DNA of 64,000 nucleotides from Chrysoporthe austroafricana (lineage: Eukaryota > Ascomycota > Sordariomycetes > Diaporthales > Cryphonectriaceae). Position 1 is the first letter of the stretch, and the number at the start of each line of letters is the position of its first letter. Both the position numbers and the translations under genes were made by a program. Below, one piece after another: positions 22,947-33,307 of this stretch. Below the pieces are notes generated by a model. It had not been told where the DNA came from. It saw only the letters and a list, made by a program, of their open reading frames with translations, and ran no database searches. Where the stretch lies: positions 1,922,001 to 1,986,000 of the forward strand of contig JYIP02000009.1 in assembly GCA_001051155.2 (NCBI GenBank), in the 5' to 3' direction.

Positions 22947-25900
22947 TGCGCCAATCGATTAGCGGCGATGATGAGGAATCTCGTACGGAGCTTCGCACAT
23001 GCTGGACCGATTCTTGCACTCTCCACACATTTTATATATCATATAAGCCGAGAGATATCGGCATGTGAGTGTTGTGGCCTAGATTTCAAGCTGTCAAAAG
23101 CCAAGGAGCTGAACTGCTGCCCCTTAGTTTGCGCACTGGTAGGATTTAAGCCCCTGGAGATGTCAGGCGACCAAAGTAGAAGCGGTGGATCTGGTGTCCA
23201 CCTAGTTCAGGGCTGTGAAATCCTACTACTATTATGGTGCATAGGAGCCCCAAATGTTCGAGAACGCAACAATTATTGTGGAACAACGCCCGGCAGGCCA
23301 ATGAGCAGTCCCCCCCTGTCTTAGTCTCTAGCCCATACCTTCCTCGATTCAATGCAAAATGAGGCAGATTGAGCAACAAGCTCTGCTATCCTCTTACTCC
23401 TATCCTCTCCATTGGCATCTCATTGCGGTGATCCTTTCTCCTTTCTTGGGTTGTTGCCAAGGGTGAATAGTCTGTCGTTTCTTGGATGCGGTGATTGCAC
23501 CCACGTGGTGTCTGCACCCACGCGTAGTCCTCGCCCCCACCCTCTACCGTCCATTTGCAGATGATTCCTCACCAGCTTTCAACCAATGATACCAGGTGAA
23601 ACCTGCGAGCAGACCTTTTGCACCTAACATCGGCTCGGTACTGTTGACATGCTTCCTTCCCTCTGCGTATCATACGGCATACCTTAGGCTAAGAGACAGG
23701 TCAAGACACCGACCGTGGCAAGTTTGATCCTACGTCTGTACTGACAAAACCTAATTAATGCAAGACATCCAGCTGCATATGCTCTACCCGAGTAACAAGT
23801 ACCTGCTGCAGAATAGAAGACGCATTGCCCTCCTCAAAGCTGCCTCATACTCCCCGCTGGGCGACTCCTACGAAAATACTCGTTGGGGACATTCTGCGCA
23901 GGTGCTTCACCAGGCCTAGATCAATCTCGTCGTGATCTCTTGGGGATATTGGTTGACTGATTATCTTTCTGTCGCTGAGTCAGCTTACTTACCATTCGGA
24001 CCAGCCGTCGTCGGACTCTGGGTCCTACTACATCAACATGCGTGCCTACTGCCTAGACGCATTCCAGAATGCTTCGATATTGCATCACAGTCTGACTCAG
24101 CTTACCACACATAATTATATGTTACAGCCAGACACCCATAAAGTCGGCAATTCCACCTTGCATATCGATTTGTGTGTCGGTCGCCCACAGGGCCTCTGAT
24201 TTTTCCAGACACCGAGCACTGTGTTCGTTACCATTTCTGGATCGATAGGCTCAAGAAGTGCTAGCTTGCTCAACTTTTGACCGGCAGTATTGTCTTTAGC
24301 ATTGAAGCGACTCCTTGAATCCTGCGGCCATTTTTTGGCCATTGCCTCGTCAAAGGGCAATATGATCTCAAGTCCCAGCTTGCTATCTCAACTGGTACAA
24401 TTGCGTGACTGGATGTAAAACTAAGATGAATTCTAATGAAGTCAGTGCATGACGTGCACACTGGATGCAAGCGGACACCCTTGGTATCACAGACTCAGGT
24501 TTCCAGGAGCGAAACCCCTGGGAGGGAAGGCCTGTTGGCTCTCCAGAAAGCCTCTTGCGTTTTAAGCTTAATATTTTCGGCTGATAAATTTGGGTCCTCA
24601 TGCAGCTCGCATTGGCAACCTGTCCAATGGTATGGCCGTTGAGATCCACTCCACTCCATAGCACTCGCCGCCTATGATAAGGTTCGAGTCGATCGGGATT
24701 CTCGTCATTCTGCGCCCTTCGGTGAACTCGGTGCCGCAGGCCTAACTTGATGCCGAGCTGACGGCCACATCTGTTCCGCATTTACCGATATTTAAGAGGA
24801 AGTCCTTTTGTCTTACCCATGGCTACGCATCATCGCCAAGTAAGGTGCGGCGCAGCTCTTCATTCATGACGAGGTCAGAACGATGCAGGCATCCTTCCTA
24901 AGTTGATCTGGCCGCTAATTCCCGATCTCTCGATCGGAAGCACAGCCCTCTGGCTCGAGGTGGAGATAGCTTCACCCCTTGAATATTATTGCTGGACAGA
25001 CTTTGCTAACCTGATGCCCATGCGGGCCATTGCGATTCTGTAGTTAGTACGAACTATCCATAGCCACGTGTAGGTTACGTTGATACTAAACAGCATCTAG
25101 GCACATGCAGGTTAATATCCAGAATTTGATGCCAAAGACCTACCGGGACTTTCCGCCCCTAGGATGGGACTCCATCGTGACAGCATGCTCAGCTGAAAGG
25201 GCTGAGCTGGCGCTAGCGACATTCTTCCACTTTGCGGACATGGTGCATGGTGTACTCAAGGCCGATCTTGAGGTTATAACCAATCATTTTTCGTCATCTA
25301 TGCGATGTGACGCTTGTTAAATGCATTATAAAGGGTCAAGATGAGACCCCGCTAAGTCATCGTTAGGAAGGAGGAATTGTCTAGGAGTAGCCACACTTAT
25401 GTGTGTCGACCTGCATGTTACATGATAAATGCAGACTCGAATAAACATTCTAATAGTTGGTTTCGACATTGAATGTTGAATGATATCTATCCGCCGCCTT
25501 CCACGTCCATGGCCGAACGATGGCTCTGCAGGGGCAAAACTCGCCCTCTGCATCACATTTGACAAGCGTCACACGGATCAAATACGGAACGCGGTCTTGG
25601 ACGTCCATTATTTGTCAGAGGTGCCTCGATGCACTTTGGTCTCCACTGAGACTTCCACCTATGCAAAAAGGGCGAGATAGAGAAGCAGCATATCTCTTGA
25701 GATAAGCTCAGTTCTAGGTGGCGGCGCAGCCAGAGCAATCAGAAGAGCACATTCTCATGAATATTCTTCACTTGAAACACAACTTGTAGCGCTGATTGAG
25801 TTATCTGCGAGAATATGTACTTTCCTCGACAGATTCATGCAGAGGCGTCACGTCAAAGATGAGACCACACGGCTCCGTGCCTGTCTAGGTATTACTAGAT

Positions 25901-26487
25901 TCAGACACGCTTACCCAGCTTCTCGTGCAGTGAATAGCATGTTGGTTGGGAACTACGATCGATAATTCTCGAGTGACATTCCCCATATTCTTATTCAGGT
26001 TTTGAGACACATCGCGTACTGGGAAAGCGAATTGATCCATAATTGGAATGAAATTGCTGAATTTCGTACTCTAGGCCAGTCGTCATCTGACAATCTGGGT
26101 TTAGTAATCCGCGCTGCAATTCTAACGCAGCAAATGGAACACTTATAAAACCTTGTTTTGCGTCTATATTTTTCCAGTTTCCTCTCTTACAGTTACTTCA
26201 GGTTAATGTTGAGCCATTAAGACCCCACCGTCAAGAACAGTGCCTTGATCTGCCTAGGCCCAGCATCTGTAGGAAAGAGCACCAAAAAGAAAAGAGAAAG
26301 AACAAACGGGGGGGGGGGGGAAGGGGCAGGGGCTACTTTTTAGTAAAAACAAAAACACATCCAACAGGAAAAAAAAAACATTTTTAAAAAAAAACAAACT
26401 GCAAACGAAACTTATTATAAAAATCAAGCACAAAAAAAAAAAAAAAAAAAAAAAGCAACCGCCGACTCCTCCACGATAGCCAGAACC
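22947..26487. other. 3.5-kb gene desert
   Basis: No gene is supported on either strand; open frames are short, lack motifs and have no credible splice partners. The right end is dominated by homopolymers: G13 at 26308-26320, A-rich sequence from about 26340, and A23 at 26432-26454. Confidence 0.5.
26308..26454. repeat. poly-G / poly-A low-complexity block
   Basis: A G13 run is followed by A-rich sequence and an uninterrupted A23. On the minus strand this is a T-rich tract beginning 33 bases after the stop of the secreted mini-gene, so it may be in its 3' untranslated region. Confidence 0.8.
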
Positions 26488-26681
26488 TTATTTTCCAACA
26501 TCGCAGCATTCCGCATCCCATTCTTGGATATCACGACCTGAATACCAAATTGTATAAGTGAGAGGCTCCAAGGTCCTCAGTAGGTCGCTATAGATATCTT
26601 ACCTTCGGCCGGGGCGCTCGGCGCAGCCGTCACGGCTACAAGGGACATAGCCAGGAGAGCAAGGACAGACTTGAAGTACAT
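26488..26681 (-). CDS. small secreted peptide, two exons
   Basis: A 42-residue protein too short for normal gene callers. Exon 1 is 26681-26603 and exon 2 is 26537-26488, with a 65-nt intron GTAAGA...TTCAG whose phase (1) fits exactly. Residues 1-20 form a textbook signal peptide (M-Y-F-K-S, then a Leu/Ala/Val core, ending V-T-A-A). The predicted mature part is about 22 residues, acidic, with adjacent cysteines near the C-terminus (D-A-E-C-C-D-V-G-K). A TATAAA box lies 133 bp upstream and the leader has the CAAC-rich character of strongly expressed fungal genes. I do not recognise a family. It might be an effector-like or signalling peptide; alternatively exon 2 could be spliced onward and the protein be longer. 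Its nearest neighbour is the UstYa-like gene 1.1 kb away on the other strand. Confidence 0.5.
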
Positions 26682-27825
26682 CTTGTTTTCGGGCCGTGGC
26701 AGCTGATAACAAGCGAGATTGCGGCAATGTATGTGTTGTTGGAAATGTTGAATTGCTGGAGAGATAATGGGTGAGCGAAGTATGCTCGGCCATCGATGTG
26801 GAAGGCTCTCGAGTTTATAAGCTTCCTCTGGAGACTACTTTATTGTTTCGCGGACTTTTGACAATGTTCTCCGAAGGATGCGCTACTGAATCCAAACACA
26901 CATAGCACCCCGCAACTGTATCATCTCCTTGGCACAGCATGTTTACGCCGATGGAGGCGCTAGCTCGAGTATACTGACCGCCAATGAGGTGTTGCTTGGG
27001 CTGTTTCGTTGCGTCCATTCGATGTGAAAGATGACTGCAGATGCTACCGGCACCTGGGATAGACCGGGTATCCAATCCCCCCTGCCTTGGACCCGCAAAA
27101 TATCAGGAAGCGATTAGGTGTCAATGGTCGGTTCGATCAATAGGTGCATTAGGCGGCCAGAAGGACAATGCTGAGCAGCTTCACGTGGACACATGGCAGA
27201 GCGATCTTGTCCCTATCCATATACTTCCGAATCCTGATTCTCAATGTGTTTGGTACCGGCGATGCCGATATGCATTATCCCTTTACGGATATTTATCACC
27301 GACTTCCGAGAAGCTTAGCAATGAACAGTACCTGGGATGCTAGGTAAGATGCCTTTGTATAAGTCGATGGGTAGGCCCGAAGGTCTTTCGATAAACGTAA
27401 ATAATTCTGTGAGGGGTCATTGGTCCATAATGTGAGACTTCCCACAAGCATGCTGACAGCGTATTATACGGCTCTGGGAAAGCAACGAGACCGGATGTTC
27501 TGAAAGATGAGCCTCGGACTTCACATGGGCAAGCTTCTCGCAGGCGAATCCTTATAATGCTGTGCCACCCCCGCGTTCTGATTGATCAATAACTACAAGG
27601 TTTATACTTGACCGTTTCGCGGAAGGGGCACTATTGACCCCATCTCGTCAACGGAGTTATTCTTTCGTCGCCTGTCCGTCTTTCCATGCTACTTTTGAAT
27701 CCCCGGGCAATATTCATCGATCTTCTCGACTACGACATCTCATCCCAACAGCCGACTGAGGACGTCAAAACGTGGAGATCAGCCTCTCGTGCAAGTTCAT
27801 ATCACTCTTCGTCGCTCAGGCCGTC
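26682..27825. other. divergent promoter region (secreted peptide / UstYa-like)
   Basis: No coding signal beyond short featureless frames. The segment is shared upstream DNA of the two divergent genes, so common regulation is possible but not shown. Confidence 0.45.
26814..26819 (-). promoter_or_regulatory. TATA-like box of the small secreted gene
   Basis: Reads TATAAA on the minus strand (GCTTATAAACTC), 133 bp before the ATG at 26681. The spacing is suitable for a fungal core promoter. Confidence 0.45.
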
Positions 27826-28855
27826 ATGCCTCATTCTAAGGAGTACGCCGCTGTCGATGACGATGAGGCAGCCTGGTCCGAAGCAGACAGCGGCGAGAGC
27901 TTGTTGGAGAGCCGACGCAAACCCAATTCATCTTGGTCACTCAGACCACAGTGCAATGCTTCTGCTTTCATATCTGCATGTCTCTGTATTGCTCTGACCA
28001 TCGTCGCCACGATTCAATGTACGATATGGTATGAGAGACGAGGGAGCAATTCTCCCAGGTATCGGCCGGCATTCTGTAAATCTTTCCCCGTGTTTTTGGA
28101 GCACCTATAACACACTGACATTTCCAGCCCCTCTCTATGATATTATGGACATTCCCCTGGAGACCAGGTTCTCCGACAACTCGCCAGCGCCAAATGCGTC
28201 GGATCCAAATCACATCTACCGACTACCGCCGGGTCCCGAAGTCGATGCAGCTTGGAATCGTATCGGTGCAGCCGACGGAATATTTCCCCTTTCCTCCTTC
28301 GACGTGGTCCACATGGGAAAAGACCCTGCGTACGCCGTGAAGGCGCCGCAGTCATGGGGATTCCCGCGGGACAAGGACACCATGATGGGTATCGAGGCAT
28401 TTCACCAGTTGCACTGCCTGAATTCGCTGCGGAAGGGACTCATCACCAACTACGATTACTACTGGGGCTCCACGTACGGGTTCGACCCACCCATCACCTT
28501 CTCGCGCCACCTAAACCACTGCCTCGACATCCTGCGGCAGCATCTCATGTGTCATGCGGACCTCGAGGCCTTCACCTTTATGTGGCGCGAGGGGCAGGAC
28601 AAGCCATATGCCGACTTTAGCATCCGCAAGACTTGTGTGGATTTCAACTACATACTCGAGTGGAACGAGGCACGCAGGGATCCTCGCCACGCGGAGCTCT
28701 GGGCGGCCTTGGAAAAGCCGGAGGGCGTGCTGCAGAAGGAGGCGCCGCCAGATCTGCCACAGATCCCCGATAATGCAAAATGGTCAGCGGACGGAAAGGT
28801 GCCGTTGGATACTATTCCCGGCTTGGAGGGAAAAGAATACTGCCTCGGAAAATAG
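27826..28855 (+). CDS. UstYa-like oxidase (DUF3328 family)
   Basis: A member of the fungal family that, in ustiloxin and related pathways, carries out oxidative cyclisation or other late oxidations. Exons 27826-28075 and 28128-28855 (52-nt intron GTAAAT...CTGAC...CAG); 325 residues. An acidic cytosolic head (about 40 residues) precedes one transmembrane helix (around residues 45-66). The hallmark duplicated H-x-x-H-C motif is intact: H-Q-L-H-C and, further on, H-L-N-H-C. These His/Cys residues are considered catalytic or metal-binding. The ATG at 27826 is preferred over an upstream non-ATG frame. No core synthase (PKS, NRPS, terpene synthase) is visible in the window, so this copy is either solitary or partnered with a peptide precursor. 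The closest candidate small-peptide gene is the divergent one at 26488-26681. Confidence 0.93.
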
Positions 28856-30125
28856 GAAACAACATCGTGTAAAAGAATTACTGTCCCCTGGAGGAGCGAA
28901 TGTGTGTGGTAGATAGAATTTAATGATATACCAACGACACATAGAATACACGCTCTTCAATCGATAGTACATGGCTGGGTCCCAGATAGGTATCTAAAGT
29001 GGATGGGGGGCGAGAAGGCACGCTTCAGATATACTTAGGTAATTACTCATCTCACCTTCGTTTTCCATATCCGACCAAATCTCCCCTGCTATCTGGAACT
29101 GAAGAATTTGCTGATTATAATGCTAATTGTTGGCTGGGCTTAACCACGTACGTGATAACTGGGTTCGATTTGCTGTCTGTTATTGTATCTGTCTAGAAAG
29201 AAGGAGGGAAAGAAAGCCGTAGGCAACAGCCAGAGCGTAGAAGTGGCTTTGCCCTGGCGCACAGGCCATATCCTGGCCCGTGCCCATATGCCAGAGTGAA
29301 CAGCTCTGGCTGTCCCATACTGGCTATCCCACACTAATACACGACCTCTGCGTGCTCGACGCATCGCCACACGCGGCCTGCCAATAACACTTCCGCACTA
29401 TATATTTCACAGGTGAAGCCCATTCAAACCCCAGATCATGACCATTAAAACAACATTACAATTTGCTATCAGCTGCTCGATAGCTTGAGACGACGGTAGC
29501 AATAAGCAGGGCTTGTTGGGATGACAGTGGTGGGGTGCAGATTTTCAAAGATGATTTTGTTGGCACGCAGCTTGGTGATACTTCTCTCGAATGCGATGTT
29601 AGATCTCGGTGGGTGTGGTGGCCTAAAGTTTAGAACTTTTTGGGCTTAATGGGCCGTGCCGTTGCCTTCAAGCTTGCCCCAAGTTATTGATCGATGTGGT
29701 AATTAACGTTTCGAAGTGTGTGCGACCTGGGAGGAGATGGGTGGCTGCCAAAGTTCAGATCCTTCAAGACCGAGAAACGATAAGCGACTCGAGACCATAG
29801 ACAACTAATTTTGAAAATAGTCCAACCAGATGGCTGTATCGGGATCGTGCTATTCCTTTGTGAGGCCCTTCCGCCTCCCGAAAATTGTATTATTCGCAGA
29901 CTCAGATGTAACATTAGGACAATGCAATTTCATGATGTCAAATGGCTTTTTTGTTTTGAGATTCTTATCATCTCTTCTTCTCCGAAAAGGTAAATGTACA
30001 TGGGTGTAATGTGTGACAATCAGCAAACCATGTCTATCATGGGCAACTAGGGCCCCTGTTCTAAGCTGTATTAATAAAATACTTGCTATCATCCCGGTCT
30101 GCTTATAATCCCAAAGCAGGCATCA

Positions 30126-30328
30126 ATAAAGACACAATGGAACCTCATCGCCACCATCCTCTTTCTCGCCACTACCACCGCCGCAGGCACAACCAATATC
30201 ACTCACAAAGCGACAAATAGGGGTCATCGGGGAATGGCTTCTGCCTGGAAGACTGCGTGGGTAACATGGCCGACTCCCACAACCCTGCCGGCGTCGGTCA
30301 CGACGAAGTCAGATGTGTTCCCCGGTGA
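30126..30328 (+). pseudogene. possible relic of a small secreted cysteine-containing protein
   Basis: Beginning at 30126 the frame reads like a signal peptide (K-T-Q-W-N-L-I-A-T-I-L-F-L-A-T-T-T-A-A) but starts ATA rather than ATG. About 35 codons later, near a GGGG run at 30230-30233, coding character moves to another frame that holds a C-x3-C pair and a further Cys, ending at TGA 30326-30328. A lost start plus a one-base shift would explain this. The reading is weak: I know no matching family and the whole stretch could be chance. Confidence 0.2.
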
Positions 30329-32227
30329 GATTGGTTGAGATAGACCACTTAGGCATCACAGGATCCAATATTGACCATGCCTGGTTGAGCTACGGCATAG
30401 CTACAAAGGGGTTTCTGGAGCTGTTACTACTGCTCTTGGCTCTGCTTTTGAGCTTGTGTGGAGCTACCGGCCCCTGCGGTTCCTGGATCTGGGCTGAAAT
30501 ATGTAGTGAGTGCCGAGATGCTCGGCCGGAGGCAGGGCTGCTGCCTGGACGACGAGACAAGGCTGGAAAGGGAACTGCAACGTGTGACAGGCTTTACTGT
30601 ACGCTGTCATTGAGCCTGAGGCCGTAATGACCTTTCACTCAGGTGGATCTGACATCGTCACTGCAACCAGGGCCAGTAACTCATGCACAGTAAAGGTTGT
30701 AAGCATCGCAGCCTAGGGTGCTTGACCTAGTGATGTGTCCCAGCACGAGTGTTGTGTCCCTGGAGCCTTTGCCAACAACCTGCCCCGACATAGAATATCT
30801 AGAGAAGTATGAGGTGCCGTGCCTCTGAGGTAGACTTCAACTGCTGTTGGTTTTACCTCGATTAGAGGAGTAGAGGAGCCCTAGCACAAAAGTACCGAAC
30901 AAGCAGGGGTTACTACGTTGCTGTGAAAATCAGAGCCGAATTATGTTTATTCGCACACCCGAAACGTCCGGCCAAGAGTAGTCCACAAGCGTGTCCTAAT
31001 CCCTCATAAGCCTAGTGACTAAGATGACTGTCGCTGTCCTGGCGGCGCCCATCCAGACATCGCAGAAAGTGCCAGCGAGAAAGAAGCAAAGAGCCAGATT
31101 TGGGGGGGGGGGTTGGTCTTGTTCGAAGCACAGTGAGAGAGGTGGGCAGGCCATGTATCCTGAGCAATATCCTTCCCTTCTTAACATTCCACCACTGAGG
31201 GCTTGGCGGTTCAAGGCGAGATCCCGTGTAATCTGGCGGAAGAAACGTAGGCAAGTAGGCAATAGTCGAGTATAGGAAGGGCACGATGGATGGGGAGAGT
31301 TATATAGGCCACACGTAAGGCTGGGGGGGGGGGCGCAGTTAAGTGGGTGCGGGTCAACTGATATCCTAGAAGGGAAGAAGGGAGGCAGAGAGGCAGGAAA
31401 AGAAGGCCTATTGATATAAGAGCGGGAGTAAGGAGACAAGCATCAAAAGAATACTTTGATTGGGTAACCCAAGTCCGGAAGTCGAAGGCTCAGCTCAGCT
31501 CCGTGTAGTCAGGAGACATTTCTCACCTTGTTCAGGATGACAAAGAAGGAAGAGAGGTCAGACCACCCGCGCATTGCCCCATGGACCCTAGGGGCTTGGG
31601 CCTGAGGCAGCAATGATAGATCCTGATCAGCACACGTGAAGACATACTATCGAGGGAGAGACGGAGACTAGGCCTCGCTGTCGTCTGGGAGGACAGATAA
31701 GGCTACTCAAGGTCGAGGCAGATGAGTTTTGGGGAGGGGGGGCGAGCAAGGCCGTGCAATCACGTTGATTGTTAGTGATTATCATGACACCCAGGGGACA
31801 AGCCACACCCTCGGGCTAGAGTTGAGCCCCAAGTTCCCCGCAAATGGAAAGGTGGGACCTGTGGCTTGTAGTGCGTCATGCAACGTGGAGAGGCCAGGTC
31901 CGCAGTAGGGCGCCCCTGTGGTGTGGTGGTGTGGTAGCCTCTGTGCCCTGGAGGTGCTTTCTGCAGATTGGGCCGGGTACAAAAGGCCGGCTGGTTCCCC
32001 CCTCCAGCAGGTCCCCGTCCTGGGCCACACCTCACATAGCATAGCCTCATACCACCAGCCATGCACCACCCGCACCCTGCCTGGACCATGGTAGACATGG
32101 ACTGAGGCTGCACGGCACTTGCAAGTACATACATACCTTACCTGTGGACTTTGTCCTGGCGCTGGGGGTCACGGCGCCAGGGAATTATCCGTCTATCTTG
32201 ACTCGGCCGCACTATCTGGTTCAGCCT

Positions 32228-32273
32228 AGCCCAGCCCAGCCCAGCCCAGCCAGCCAGCCAGCCCAGCCCAGCC
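32228..32273. repeat. CCAGC/CAGC short tandem repeat upstream of FCP1
   Basis: Runs of CCCAG pentamers flank an inner stretch of CAGC tetramers, about 1 kb before the FCP1 start. Copy number is likely unstable. It may lie in the promoter or in an unrecognised leader intron. Confidence 0.75.
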
Positions 32274-33307
32274 CTTGTCCAGTTCAGCCATTCATCCCCC
32301 TTGTGTACCAGGTAAGTAAGGCAGATCCTCCTTTCCCTAGCACCTGTCATGTGTTGGTCAAGCCATGGCGAGGCCCTGCCAGCTGCTGGACTATTTTATG
32401 TCCCCGTCTCATCACCTCCAGGCTTGTCATGGTTCACACCATGACCCGCATGCACTCGGCGCCCGATGATGCAACAACAGATCCCTACTGACACGAGACT
32501 CCCTACAGCCTGCCGGGACACCACCCATTGATCTCTTTGTCTATCCACTGGGCAGCCTGTCTTCACACCGTCACCATTGGCTGGGCTCTCCCTCTCGACC
32601 TCTCTGCCTGTCACCCGCCTTGCCCGCCCACCCATCCACCAAGCTCAGGGCAGCGGACGCCCCCACTTCAACGGCCTCGCTGCCGCACGTCATTGGCCCC
32701 TGGAGCTGTTAGCTGCCGACCTCACAGGCACGCTAGCAGCGGATCCCTGCAGCGGCGCACCTGGCCCAAGCTCCCCCATTCCTGGGCGCTCGTCGCAAAT
32801 AGCTGTCGCAACAACCGTCGCGTGCGACCTCGGTTCCCTCCCACCCCATCACCACCGTATCGCGCCTCGACTTGTCGCGACGACAACGACGACAGCCACG
32901 CCTGGGGAACCTTGTTGCACCTCCCCCCGGCCGAATCCGTGTTCGTGCCCTGTCTCGGTGGCCCTAACAAGGTGCTTCGCCGGCCATATTAGCGGCAATG
33001 GGAAGGCCAATCGCTACCACACCAGCTTTGCGATCAAGTGGACGCGACGAGAACCTGGAGTAGCTTCGCGCTGTTGTGAGCCTACCCGAACGCCCCCCCC
33101 CCCAAGGACCAACACCCTTTCCCTGTCTTCACATCCTGGCTGTCAGCCTGCTCTGAATCGTCCCGTTGGTTCTCCCGGGCTCCTTCAATCCCATGCCCCC
33201 AATCTGCAGCGTCGTCACACTGACTCCCTTGTCTCGATCCACAGACCTGGAACCTTGATAATATCCGTGCCCCCCTCCCTTCCGACCCCCTCTCCTCGGT
33301 GCCCAAC

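Larger units (their letters stand above)
28856..33307. other. 4.4-kb gene-poor region
   Basis: No intact gene was recognised. It contains a possible broken secreted-protein relic (30126-30328), G11 runs at 31102-31112 and 31323-31333, a CCAGC/CAGC repeat (32228-32273) and C11 at 33093-33103. The last kilobase is pyrimidine-rich and GC-rich, as expected for the FCP1 promoter and leader. Confidence 0.5.
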
